Positions 1 through 7,123 of a stretch of DNA of 17,462 nucleotides are shown here, one piece after another. The notes below the pieces were generated by a model. The model saw only the letters and a program-made list of their open reading frames with translations. It ran no database searches and was not told where the DNA came from. Source of the stretch: Candidatus Woesearchaeota archaeon (GTDB lineage: Archaea; Nanobdellota; Nanobdellia; Woesearchaeales; JAHWHD01); NCBI GenBank assembly GCA_019323525.1, contig JAHWHD010000012.1:1-17462 (forward strand). Direction: 5' to 3'. The translations under genes and the position numbers were made by a program. Positions within the stretch are counted from its first letter, which is position 1. Each line of letters begins with the position of its first letter.

Positions 1-10
1 CCATAGAAAA

Positions 11-23
11 GTTTATATATATA
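11..23 (+). promoter_or_regulatory. TATA box of the PRC-barrel gene
   Basis: An AT-only run, tttatatatata, lies about 47 bp before the ATG at 64. A strong Shine-Dalgarno (aggaggtg, 48-55) follows it. This is the leadered arrangement: TATA, a roughly 20-nt leader, then the Shine-Dalgarno. Confidence 0.6.
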
Positions 24-63
24 AGGTCCAACCAATTAACCATAATTAGGAGGTGTGAGGATA

Positions 64-336
64 ATGTTAACTATGAAGAAATTGACTGAAACCTATGAAA
101 TGAAGGTTTTCACAGATTCTGGCGATTATTTTGGAGATGTGGAGGAGTCTATACTTACTGCTAATAAGGTGTTTGGATGGAAGGTTAAAGCTACAAAGAA
201 CTCATTTCTAACAAAGGTTCTTGGCTCTGCTAAGGGCGTAATAGTGCCTCATCAGCTTGTAAAGAGTATTGGAGACATTATGCTGATTAGCAAGGCTGCT
301 GTACCTTCATACGGTCCTGAGGAAGAGACCGAATGA
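64..336 (+). CDS. PRC-barrel domain protein, 90 aa
   Basis: A small single-domain protein of the archaeal PRC-barrel type. The core carries the family-like stretches FTDSGDYFGDVEE and GVIVPHQLVKSIGDIMLISK, which alternate beta-strand-like hydrophobic segments. PRC barrels occur in RimM and in photosystem H subunits. The role of the stand-alone archaeal version is not established, though RNA-related functions have been suggested for the fold. I chose ATG 64 over the upstream GTG at 55 because that GTG sits inside the Shine-Dalgarno. The ATG at 73 is a possible alternative. The tail is acidic (EEETE). The stop overlaps the start of a 38-aa ORF in an ATGA arrangement, so the two may be co-translated. 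The family call is confident; the function is not. Confidence 0.85.
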   Translation: MLTMKKLTETYEMKVFTDSGDYFGDVEESILTANKVFGWKVKATKNSFLTKVLGSAKGVIVPHQLVKSIGDIMLISKAAVPSYGPEEETE

Positions 337-449
337 ATCTGGAGATTGAGCTAGATATACAGGACCTATCGAAAATCAGTCCTGCTCTTTTGAAATACAA
401 TCATTTCTTTAATCTGTTCTATGAAAAGAATCAGGAGATGCCAAATTAA
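333..449 (+). CDS. Small hypothetical protein, 38 aa
   Basis: This ORF starts with an ATG that overlaps the TGA of the PRC-barrel gene (ATGA at 333-336) and ends at TAA 447-449, six bases before the end of the convergent gene on the other strand. The product begins MNLEIELDIQDLSKI and ends YEKNQEMPN. It has an acidic amphipathic N-terminal half and an aromatic centre (YNHFFNLFY). The coupled start and the fit of the ORF to the whole gap between neighbours argue that it is real. I recognise no family. It could be a chance ORF, because a span this short proves little. Confidence 0.5.
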   Translation: MNLEIELDIQDLSKISPALLKYNHFFNLFYEKNQEMPN

Positions 450-455
450 GGCTCT

Positions 456-920
456 CTAAATAATTTTCTCCATATCTTTGTGTTCTATCTCTTGCACAGC
501 TTCAAATAAACTATTAAGAGAGTTCTTGTCAGAAATCCTTGCGTGTGTATAAGGAAAGATTATCCAAACTCTTTGCATCGGTGATAACGGGTTGACAAAG
601 TAAATAGAAAGTTTAGGATCATTAGCAAGGTCGTCCCATGAGCCTTTAACAGTTTCAAGGTTTTGCTTATTGTTAAGAACTATTATTGATGCGTGTTCTG
701 CAGATAGCTTGTTCCTTAACTCATTCAAGCGTATCAAGGTGATATTCATGTCTTTAATAACTGGTTCGACAATTATAATTTGTTTCTTGTCTTTGAACTC
801 AACGAACAGGTCAACACCAGAAACCCTTTCCTTTATCTCGACAATGTTATTTCTGGTCAAGTCTTTGTTCTTGATATAGTGGAATGCCCATTCCTTTAGA
901 TATTCCTGGACCTTGTCCAT
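456..920 (-). CDS. Conserved-looking hypothetical protein, 154 aa
   Basis: An intracellular protein with no signal peptide or membrane segment. It starts with an amphipathic helix (MDKVQEYLKEWAFHYIKNK). A strand-turn-strand segment follows: GVDLFVEF (about 35-42), then QIIIVEPVI (about 47-55). After that come alternating strands and helices (SIIVLNNKQ, LSIYFVNP, RVWIIFPYTHARISD). The D37...E52 pair after a helix resembles the start of a PD-(D/E)XK nuclease fold, but the expected lysine after the glutamate is a valine (E-P-V), so catalysis is doubtful. The gene has its own TATA box and an AGGTGC Shine-Dalgarno at 925-930, and converges on the 38-aa ORF. I cannot name the family. Confidence 0.75.
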   Translation of the reverse strand: MDKVQEYLKEWAFHYIKNKDLTRNNIVEIKERVSGVDLFVEFKDKKQIIIVEPVIKDMNITLIRLNELRNKLSAEHASIIVLNNKQNLETVKGSWDDLANDPKLSIYFVNPLSPMQRVWIIFPYTHARISDKNSLNSLFEAVQEIEHKDMEKII

Positions 921-957
921 AGCTGCACCTGCTTTTTATCATAAAAATTGTAGAAAG

Positions 958-966
958 AGTATAAAA
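958..966 (-). promoter_or_regulatory. TATA box of the 154-aa protein gene
   Basis: Read on the minus strand, this is a TTTTTATAC-like box about 42 bp upstream of the ATG at 920. The spacing leaves a short leader containing the AGGTGC Shine-Dalgarno. Confidence 0.5.
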
Positions 967-972
967 ATGTTT

Positions 973-1716
973 CTAGTCGTTCTCTACCCTTGGTGCTAGG
1001 ATAAAGCTGAGCAAGACACGGTCAACAGCTTTGTACTCTAGTTTTAGAGGGTAGTCCTTTGAAAAGTAAAGATTTACCTGGTCAGCAAGTTTTGAGCCTC
1101 CCATCATCTTCTTAAGGTACTCTATTGAATACTTTGCTTTAACTTTCTCTGTGGCGTTAACCTTTACATCTTCGCTTGCGTTCACTTCAATACGTGCCTT
1201 GCTAAGATCGCCAGCAGCTTCAACTAAGATTTTTTGAGGCTCTGCTGAGAAGGTGACAGATTCAGCAACAATGTCTGCATCGTCAATTGCGTCGTTAATA
1301 AGAGCAGCAGGGGCTGTTACCTGGGCCGCGAATGTAAGTTCAGGTATCTTTTGTTCCTTTTCCTCAAGCTCAATAATAGGTATAGAGAATGTTCTTGTAG
1401 AGTTTCCTGTAAACCTTATCTTTAACTTGTTGTTGTTCTCATCAAGCTCTAAAGTTACCATGTCGTTTGTATTAGTTCTTCTAAGTATCTGTTTAAGGTT
1501 GTTAAGATTGATTGCGATGTCAATGTCCTTTGCTACATCGTACTCTGTAAAGCTTGAAGAGAGAAGCTTGAATATGACCATTGCAACGTTTGCAGGGTCC
1601 ATTGCAACAAGTTCAATAGCGTCTTTTGTGATCTTGAAAGAAGCTTCGTTAACAAGTTCAGAGATGATTGATATGCTATCCTTTAGATATTTTGGTTCAG
1701 CAAGAGTTAGTTTCAT
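973..1716 (-). CDS. pcn: PCNA sliding clamp, 247 aa
   Basis: DNA polymerase sliding clamp. It forms a trimeric ring that tethers replicative polymerase, FEN1, ligase and repair factors to DNA. The length (247 aa) is normal for archaeal PCNA. Recognisable stretches are KDAIELVAMDPANVAMV in the first clamp domain (around 32-48), the NLNNLKQILRR segment (about 70-80) and the C-terminal strand LSFILAPRVEND. The central lysine/arginine positions of the ring interior are present. The ATG is preceded by a GGGGGGA Shine-Dalgarno on the minus strand (about 1724-1730) and a separate TATA box, so the gene is probably monocistronic. No defect is visible. Confidence 0.97.
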   Translation of the reverse strand: MKLTLAEPKYLKDSISIISELVNEASFKITKDAIELVAMDPANVAMVIFKLLSSSFTEYDVAKDIDIAINLNNLKQILRRTNTNDMVTLELDENNNKLKIRFTGNSTRTFSIPIIELEEKEQKIPELTFAAQVTAPAALINDAIDDADIVAESVTFSAEPQKILVEAAGDLSKARIEVNASEDVKVNATEKVKAKYSIEYLKKMMGGSKLADQVNLYFSKDYPLKLEYKAVDRVLLSFILAPRVEND

Positions 1717-1759
1717 ATTTGAATCCCCCCATTAATTATATAGCGACAATAGATTTAAC

Positions 1760-1768
1760 ATATATTTA
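1760..1768 (-). promoter_or_regulatory. TATA box of pcn
   Basis: A minus-strand AAATATATG-type box about 48 bp upstream of the pcn ATG. The predicted start would leave a leader of about 20 nt holding the G-rich Shine-Dalgarno. Confidence 0.5.
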
Positions 1769-1796
1769 TGCTTTTCTCTTTTCATATATATAGTTT

Positions 1797-3122
1797 TTAA
1801 AGCGTTATTCTCTGCTTGTTTTTCAGAATATTTACGTTCTTAAGGTCAATCTCAATTGCTAGTTCAGAAAGGGCCTCCATCATAGCCTTATCGCCATGTG
1901 CTGGGAATGTGTTTTTCGGGTTAAGCAAGTGCAAAAGATCTCTGAGGTCTTCTCTTGATGCGTGACCTGAGACGTGTATGTCCTTGAATATCCTGACATT
2001 AAATCTCTTTAATTTTTCTTCTAATATTTTTCTATTGTCTATGTTGAGCTTTGCAGGGATTACCTTGCAAGAGAAAATCACTAAGTCTTCAGCAAAGAAC
2101 CTAAACGGTACAATTCCGTCAACCATTTTTGATAGTGTTGCTTTTGGCTCGCCCTGGTGGCCTGTAACAACAAAAACGTATTTGTCTCTAGTTCCTTGTT
2201 TTTCTATCTGTTTAAGTTTTCTTCTTATCTGGCCGCCATACTTAACAATCTCTGTGTCGTTGAAGTCTATTATGTCTGCAGCTTTAGCTGCGTCGATGTA
2301 CTTATATAGAGACCTTCCAAGGAACATAACCTTCCTATGCATCTTTTTGCTGAACTCTACAATGGATTTTAGCCGTGCGATGTGGCTTGAGAATGTTGTT
2401 ACAATAACAGCTTTTCCTTTAGTGTTTGTTCCGAGCATTACCTCGTTAAGCATCTCCCTGGCTACTATCTCTGAAGGAGTCTTCATTGCAGCAGGAGCGT
2501 ATAACGAATCAACGATCAAAGCAAGGACGCCTTTTTTTCCAAGCTCTTCGAGTTTTGCAAAGTTTGTTGGTTTTCCTAAAGTCGGATGTCTATCAAACTT
2601 AAAATCGTTGGCGTACATGATAATACCATAAGGGGTATGTAGCGCCACCATTGTGGATTGTGGTGTTGAGTGTGTGATGTTTATGAATTCAACTGTTATT
2701 TTGTCAGAGATGTGGTATTTTGCATTGATGTTCAGTCTTAGAACTTTGTTCTTTAGATGAATCTTTTCGTCTGTCGTTATTGCCTTGATAACGCCGGCAG
2801 TGAATGGTGTGCAAAGAATCGGTGCATCGAACTTATTCGATAGGAACGGGATTGCGCCTGTATGGTCTAAGTGCGCATGGGTTGGGATGATTGCCTTTAC
2901 CATATCTTTCCAATCGTTAATAACAGTAATGTCTGGTATTGCTTCAGCCTTAATAAGTTCTGCTGCAGTGACTCCGTGGATGTCTTCGTCTTCAGTATAC
3001 CTTATATAATTCTCAAGGTGGATGCCCATATCAATAAGAATAACTTCCTCATCTACTTTGATGGCTGTCATGTTCTTGCCAATCTCCCTGTAACCGCCGA
3101 CTGCGCAGATTTCTATTGTCAT
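1797..3122 (-). CDS. rnj: Archaeal RNase J (metallo-beta-lactamase/beta-CASP ribonuclease), 441 aa
   Basis: A two-zinc 5'-3' exoribonuclease for RNA decay and end maturation. The metallo-beta-lactamase motifs are intact: HAHLDH at residues 82-87, H151 in THSTPQS, D173 in ANDFKFD and a late HGD at 409-411. The beta-CASP signatures are also present: acidic motif A around D205 (IVDS), motif B in VTGHQGEP (319-326) and motif C H387 in HVSGHASRED. The missing C-terminal domain and the 441-aa length fit the archaeal RNase J group, not the longer bacterial enzymes or the KH-containing aCPSF1. The promoter spacing predicts a leaderless mRNA. The gene is divergent from pyrE. No catalytic residue appears lost. 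Confidence 0.93.
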   Translation of the reverse strand: MTIEICAVGGYREIGKNMTAIKVDEEVILIDMGIHLENYIRYTEDEDIHGVTAAELIKAEAIPDITVINDWKDMVKAIIPTHAHLDHTGAIPFLSNKFDAPILCTPFTAGVIKAITTDEKIHLKNKVLRLNINAKYHISDKITVEFINITHSTPQSTMVALHTPYGIIMYANDFKFDRHPTLGKPTNFAKLEELGKKGVLALIVDSLYAPAAMKTPSEIVAREMLNEVMLGTNTKGKAVIVTTFSSHIARLKSIVEFSKKMHRKVMFLGRSLYKYIDAAKAADIIDFNDTEIVKYGGQIRRKLKQIEKQGTRDKYVFVVTGHQGEPKATLSKMVDGIVPFRFFAEDLVIFSCKVIPAKLNIDNRKILEEKLKRFNVRIFKDIHVSGHASREDLRDLLHLLNPKNTFPAHGDKAMMEALSELAIEIDLKNVNILKNKQRITL

Positions 3123-3144
3123 GTTTTCTATTTTGGGTTTTTAT

Positions 3145-3153
3145 GTATATAAA
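3145..3153 (-). promoter_or_regulatory. TATA box of rnj
   Basis: A minus-strand TTTATATAC centred about 27 bp from the rnj ATG with no Shine-Dalgarno between, so transcription should begin at or next to the start codon (leaderless). It is separated from the divergent pyrE TATA box by only about 30 bp. Confidence 0.6.
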
Positions 3154-3181
3154 GGTTACTATGGGTTTGGGACAAGGAATG

Positions 3182-3190
3182 TTTTTATAT
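3182..3190 (+). promoter_or_regulatory. TATA box of pyrE-pyrF
   Basis: TTTTTATATA centred about 32 bp before the pyrE ATG at 3220, with no clear Shine-Dalgarno. The transcript is leaderless or has a leader of a few nucleotides. Confidence 0.6.
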
Positions 3191-3219
3191 AGGTATTATT
3201 CTGGATTCTTAGTGATCGT

Positions 3220-3915
3220 ATGGAATGGGATAAACGAGAAGATTATTGCGATTTTTTGATTAAAAATGGCGCCATAGGATTTCTTAAAGATAAAAGAAGG
3301 TTGAGTTCAGGACGGATGAGTAATTGGTACGCGAATTTCAGAAGAATAATCAATTATCGTCAAACAAAACATTCACTTTTGGAGTTTCTTGCGAGTTTTG
3401 TTGAGACTATGTTGGATTTGCATGAATTTCCACGTTTTGATTATTTTTTAGGGGTTCCGGAGAGTATGACTTGTGTAGCTGAGAGTCTTAACGAGCGATT
3501 TGGTTTTGAAAGATTAGTTAAGATAAGAAGTAAACCAAAAAACCATGGCGACCCTGCAGATAGATATTTTCTTGGCGAAGTCAGGGAAGGTGATAAGGCT
3601 GTACTACTTGAAGATGTAACTACGACAGGAGATTCTTTGTATGCGAGGTGGGAGCAGTGCTGCGAAGCAGGTGTGCGTACAGTGGCAACGGTTGCTCTAC
3701 TAAACAGGGTGGAGAACATCAAATGTGCGGATTTTGGGGTAGAGGAGTTATTTAGACGAAAAGGAATTCATCATTTCTCCCTCATTGATGCAAACTATGC
3801 ATTGCCAAAAGCTGTCACTGCATTGAGTCCTTCTGAGGATATAGTTAATGCGGTTGAGAAAGAGTATAAACGCCACGGTGTGAAGCCGATTGTTTTAATA
3901 TCACAAAATAATTGA
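3220..3915 (+). CDS. pyrE: Orotate phosphoribosyltransferase, 231 aa
   Basis: Transfers phosphoribose from PRPP to orotate to give orotidine 5'-phosphate. The PRPP-binding signature is VLLEDVTTTGDS at residues 128-139, with the adjacent acidic pair E131-D132. The flexible catalytic loop is KPKNHGDPADRYFLGE (about 105-120). The orotate-binding N-terminal SSGRMSNWYANFR (29-41) corresponds to the usual SGR(x)SPY motif. It sits directly upstream of pyrF, which performs the next step, and the pyrF Shine-Dalgarno overlaps its stop codon. The protein is slightly longer than many archaeal OPRTs (about 180-210 aa), mostly through a C-terminal extension after DANYALPK. Confidence 0.92.
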   Translation: MEWDKREDYCDFLIKNGAIGFLKDKRRLSSGRMSNWYANFRRIINYRQTKHSLLEFLASFVETMLDLHEFPRFDYFLGVPESMTCVAESLNERFGFERLVKIRSKPKNHGDPADRYFLGEVREGDKAVLLEDVTTTGDSLYARWEQCCEAGVRTVATVALLNRVENIKCADFGVEELFRRKGIHHFSLIDANYALPKAVTALSPSEDIVNAVEKEYKRHGVKPIVLISQNN

Positions 3916-3926
3916 GGTGAAAAGAA

Positions 3927-4679
3927 ATGGTTAAATTAACTGAAAAAGAACAAGAAGCAAGGAAAAGAGTGTGTTTGGCATTGGATGTGCCGACTGTTCA
4001 AAAGGCTTTAGATTTAGCTGAAGAGTTGTCTGATTTTGTTGGGACGTTTAAAGTTGGTAAAGAATTGCATACTGCAGCAGGGAATGAAGGAGTAAGTATC
4101 ATAAGAGAGATATTAGACAGGGGTGGAAATACTTTTTTAGATTTAAAGCTTCATGACACTCCTAAAACCGTATATGGTGCGAGCAGGCAAGCTGCTGTCC
4201 GTGGGGTTTATGTTTTTAATATCCATATTGCAGGCGGTGAAGCCATGTGTAAAAAAGCACTGCAGGGAGCTTATGATGGTGCTAAAGAGAGGGGCATTGA
4301 AAGACCAATGGTTATTGGAGTCACTGAGTTAACTAGTGTGGATGATAAGGATTTAGAAGCTCAACATTTGAATATAACTTACGATAAATTGGTAAAGAGG
4401 AGGACGTTGCTGGCTAGGGAGTGGGGTCTAGACGGAATTGTTTGCCCTGCGAGTAAAGCGGGTGAGCTAGAAAGAATGGGTTATGATTTCTTAAAACTAA
4501 CTCCTGGAATAGAATGGGGAGGAAAGAAAGGAGAAGGCCAGAAACAATTGTACACGCCAGACAAAGCAGTAATAGATTGCAGCAATTCTATACTTGTAAT
4601 TGGCAGCGCTATTACAAAAGCAGAAGATAGAAGAGCAACTGCTTACGAGATACTCCGGGCAATGGCTACGCATCTTTAA
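3927..4679 (+). CDS. pyrF: Orotidine 5'-phosphate decarboxylase, 250 aa
   Basis: Decarboxylates OMP to UMP, the last step of de novo pyrimidine synthesis. The catalytic DxKxxD cluster is complete: D72-L-K74-L-H-D77 within FLDLKLHDTPKTV. D20 (LALD) and K42 (FKVG) are the other conserved active-site residues. The phosphate-gripper region reads LVIGSAIT (223-230), where most family members have G-R-x-I: the arginine is a serine. The GAGGTGA Shine-Dalgarno overlaps the pyrE stop, giving an 11-bp gap and an obvious operon. The stop codon overlaps the 3' end of the convergent oxidoreductase gene by a few bases. The call is firm from pathway context and the catalytic motif. The altered phosphate loop could mark a subfamily or a relaxed substrate. 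Confidence 0.92.
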   Translation: MVKLTEKEQEARKRVCLALDVPTVQKALDLAEELSDFVGTFKVGKELHTAAGNEGVSIIREILDRGGNTFLDLKLHDTPKTVYGASRQAAVRGVYVFNIHIAGGEAMCKKALQGAYDGAKERGIERPMVIGVTELTSVDDKDLEAQHLNITYDKLVKRRTLLAREWGLDGIVCPASKAGELERMGYDFLKLTPGIEWGGKKGEGQKQLYTPDKAVIDCSNSILVIGSAITKAEDRRATAYEILRAMATHL

Positions 4680-5812
4680 TTTTTATTTTTTATTATCTGA
4701 TTAGCAGCGTATATTCCTGTGATGAAGGAGTCTTCGAGTCCGGCTATATTGAAATCGCCAATCAAATACATGTTCTTCCCTCTATCTGACTCGATAAGCG
4801 TATGTCCGTTGATTGTGCCGGCAGGATTCCAATGTTTGTGATATATGATATTATATTTTTTAAAATATTTATCTAAAGGAGGGTTGCCAGTTTTATAATA
4901 GAAAATGTATGATCCGTCTTCTATCTTGGCTACAGATTGCATCTTGTTATTCGGATCAAAGAATTCATCCTTTCCTTGAGCGATTATCTCCTTTGGCATG
5001 CCTCTAATATGGAACATGTGTGTGCTGATTGGCTTGTTTATTTTTTTAACTCCTGCGAATCTCTTTGACCAGGTAATCTCTGTAGCCAATACCAAATTTT
5101 TACAATAAAATGTTTTATCACATGTTTTGACCTTATAAATTCCTTCCTTGCACGATATCTGTTTTACCTCGGCAATTATTATTTTTTTCTTAAATGGCCT
5201 AATCAGTTCATCCTTTTTGAATTTAAATAAAAATACACCAATAATTAATGGTAATGAGTATTGCAAAAAGCAAAAGGCGTTCATCTCCGACAATTTTGAA
5301 AAAGTTAATGTGTAAAGCGGACCTTCTATATACTTCTTGACTAACCTGTTCAGTTTACGTTCTTTGACAAACTCTCCAGCATTTCGCATATAGAGATTGT
5401 ATAAGAATTTGCTGTTCTCAATTGCTTTTTTTTGTGATACTATTTCGCATTTTAATCTCAATCTTTTGAATTCCCTATAAAACTTCTTTAATAAATACAT
5501 GAATTTTAGGAACTCGCCTAAATATGGGATTATTGCACGTGTGAATAAAAAATACTTTTTACCATTCTTATGAAACACAAAATCTTTGAGTTTGAGTTCT
5601 GAATGTAATTCAGCATATTTATTGAAATGCTCATAATCCTCGCCCACAAAAAACGCACCATAGCTGGCATTGCCATCTTTAGATTCTAAGATTTTACCGC
5701 CAATATCTTTGCTTATAAGTAGAAAGTCTTTATGTTTTTTATCTGATAATGTTCTTGCACAGGCCAAGCCCGAGATTCCGCCTCCGATTATGATGGTGTT
5801 ATAGGTTTTCAT
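4676..5812 (-). CDS. FAD-dependent amine-oxidase/phytoene-desaturase-like oxidoreductase, 378 aa
   Basis: A flavoprotein with an N-terminal dinucleotide fold, NTIIIGGGISGLACARTLS (about 5-22), and a C-terminal FAD-closing motif, YLIGDFNIAGLEDSFITGIYAANQI (roughly 349-373). Together these are typical of the protoporphyrinogen oxidase/phytoene desaturase/amine oxidase superfamily. At 378 aa it is shorter than most desaturases. The middle has a hydrophobic stretch (LPLIIGVFLFKF) that may touch the membrane. Its start overlaps the end of the geranylgeranyl-reductase-like gene by 14 bp, so the two are almost certainly co-translated and may act on the same isoprenoid or lipid substrate (inference). 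Base composition is unusually AT-rich. The exact substrate cannot be read from the sequence. Confidence 0.85.
   Translation of the reverse strand: MKTYNTIIIGGGISGLACARTLSDKKHKDFLLISKDIGGKILESKDGNASYGAFFVGEDYEHFNKYAELHSELKLKDFVFHKNGKKYFLFTRAIIPYLGEFLKFMYLLKKFYREFKRLRLKCEIVSQKKAIENSKFLYNLYMRNAGEFVKERKLNRLVKKYIEGPLYTLTFSKLSEMNAFCFLQYSLPLIIGVFLFKFKKDELIRPFKKKIIIAEVKQISCKEGIYKVKTCDKTFYCKNLVLATEITWSKRFAGVKKINKPISTHMFHIRGMPKEIIAQGKDEFFDPNNKMQSVAKIEDGSYIFYYKTGNPPLDKYFKKYNIIYHKHWNPAGTINGHTLIESDRGKNMYLIGDFNIAGLEDSFITGIYAANQIIKNKN
4680..4696 (+). terminator. T-rich terminator after pyrF
   Basis: The plus strand reads almost only T right after the pyrF stop (tttttattttttatt). T-tracts on the non-template strand are the usual archaeal termination signal. 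The same bases also encode the C-terminal lysine/asparagine residues of the convergent gene, so composition bias is an alternative explanation. Confidence 0.4.
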
Positions 5813-7031
5813 ATTTTATTTTTGAACTTTTTTTGTTTAGATTGCCAAAAATACTGAATTTAATCAGATTAATTATTATTAAAAGTAATAGTTTTGGTGT
5901 GAATAATTTGACAAAATATTTCAAGTCTATATCTGTCTTAAAAAATCTTCGGAAATCCTCATTAGAGAACGTGTTTAATCTTTTTGTGAAAATATTGTAT
6001 TCCTTATTCGTAAAACCCCTCAACAATAAGAATCTAGCAAATTTGCCCCAAAAATATTTTGAGCCCAATGTTTTTCTTATTTCGTTTTCGTATTTTTTAA
6101 GGTATTTTTTAGAAAAATTGTTATTCTTAAATGCCTTCTTAATATGGTTTGACGCGATAAGTGCGGTTTCTAAGGCTGGCCGGAATCCTTCACCGAATTG
6201 GGGCGTTGTAGTTCCTGCAGCATCTCCTATTGAAATATAGTTATCTTCGACCAACGAACTAAGAAGCGTGGTACCACTGACTTGATTGACTTTACTTTCA
6301 ATTTCCATATTTTTAAACCAACCCCTGTATGGTTCTGTATTTCTTATGTACTGTTTGAATGTTTTTTCTTGGTTAGAAATATTAGGGAACTCATCAGAAA
6401 AAATATGGGCGTGGCCTATCTGGCATTTTCCTTTAGAAAATGGGTAAATCCACATTCCAACGTTACAAGTTGTGAGGTCTGTTGGGATAATTACCATTTC
6501 ATAATCAGGAATATTACAATTTTTCAACTCATAAGATATATTATTGTAATTAAGAACATTTTTTGTATTAATCCCAAGAAGCTTAGATATAACCTGTTTG
6601 CCTCCTGTACAGTCGACAACGATTTTTCCAAAAATTTTATTGCCCTTTTTGTCGATAATACCCAAAATATGATCTTTTCTTTCAGTTCTAATTACTTTCA
6701 AATTTGTTTTTGTTTTTATTTTTGGAGTTATGTCCTTGGCGAATAAGCGCATGTCAACTGCTTGAAAAGCGTAATCTTGGTATTTTTTTGATGCTTTTTC
6801 TTTGGTGTTGTGAAAAACAAAGGTTTTCCATTTACCAACAACATATTTTTGTAGTTTGAATTTTGTAACAGTTTCTTTAAACGTGCCAAATCTAAAATTT
6901 AAGGGGAATTTGATATCTTTTCTTTCTTCAACAAGAATTATATCTAGGTTTGAATCGGATAATAGTTTTGATAACATCAAACCAGAAACTCCAGCACCAA
7001 CAATAACAACATCATACACCTTCTTTTTCAT
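5799..7031 (-). CDS. Geranylgeranyl reductase-family FAD oxidoreductase, 410 aa
   Basis: A flavin enzyme of the GGR/lycopene-cyclase-like family, whose archaeal members saturate isoprenoid chains of membrane lipids. Visible features are DVVIVGAGVSGLMLSKLL (7-24; the GxGxxG FAD fold), an acidic end of the second strand (VEERKD, 34-39), VVDCTGG (138-144) and GDAAGTTTPQFGEGFRPALETA around 269-290. The last corresponds to the GDAAG...P..GEG FAD/substrate motif. The C-terminus ends in a hydrophobic segment (LLLLIIINLIKFSIF, about 381-395), suggesting membrane attachment. The promoter predicts a leaderless mRNA. It lies immediately downstream of tRNA-Leu and in a very AT-rich tract, and it heads a two-gene operon. 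Alternatives are another FAD monooxygenase or halogenase-like member of the same fold. Confidence 0.87.
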   Translation of the reverse strand: MKKKVYDVVIVGAGVSGLMLSKLLSDSNLDIILVEERKDIKFPLNFRFGTFKETVTKFKLQKYVVGKWKTFVFHNTKEKASKKYQDYAFQAVDMRLFAKDITPKIKTKTNLKVIRTERKDHILGIIDKKGNKIFGKIVVDCTGGKQVISKLLGINTKNVLNYNNISYELKNCNIPDYEMVIIPTDLTTCNVGMWIYPFSKGKCQIGHAHIFSDEFPNISNQEKTFKQYIRNTEPYRGWFKNMEIESKVNQVSGTTLLSSLVEDNYISIGDAAGTTTPQFGEGFRPALETALIASNHIKKAFKNNNFSKKYLKKYENEIRKTLGSKYFWGKFARFLLLRGFTNKEYNIFTKRLNTFSNEDFRRFFKTDIDLKYFVKLFTPKLLLLIIINLIKFSIFGNLNKKSSKIKYENL

Positions 7032-7054
7032 TATACTAATTATTTAGTTTTTTA

Positions 7055-7062
7055 CATATAAA
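7055..7062 (-). promoter_or_regulatory. TATA box of the GGR-like operon
   Basis: A minus-strand TTTATATG centred about 27 bp from the ATG at 7031 with no Shine-Dalgarno, so the mRNA should be leaderless. It lies only 16 bp beyond the 3' end of tRNA-Leu on the same strand. Confidence 0.55.
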
Positions 7063-7123
7063 TTTTACTAAAGAAAGTGAGGGGAAGGGGGTTCGAACCC
7101 CTGTAGGCACTAAGCCAATGGAT

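Noticed and set aside
55..63. GTG start giving a 93-aa PRC-barrel protein
   Set aside because: The GTG is part of the aggaggtg Shine-Dalgarno itself. ATG 64 has proper spacing from it.
1253..1735. 160-aa open frame on the plus strand opposite pcn
   Set aside because: It is a serine/leucine-rich shadow of the PCNA frame with no promoter or Shine-Dalgarno. The minus-strand protein is an unmistakable clamp.
1978..2631. 217-aa open frame on the plus strand opposite RNase J
   Set aside because: The opposite strand encodes all RNase J catalytic motifs. The plus-strand frame shows no domain and is cut off by the conserved gene.
4676..7077. Integrated element with att sites at tRNA-Leu
   Set aside because: I looked for a second copy of the tRNA 3' end near 4680 and for an integrase and found neither, so only compositional and positional evidence remains.
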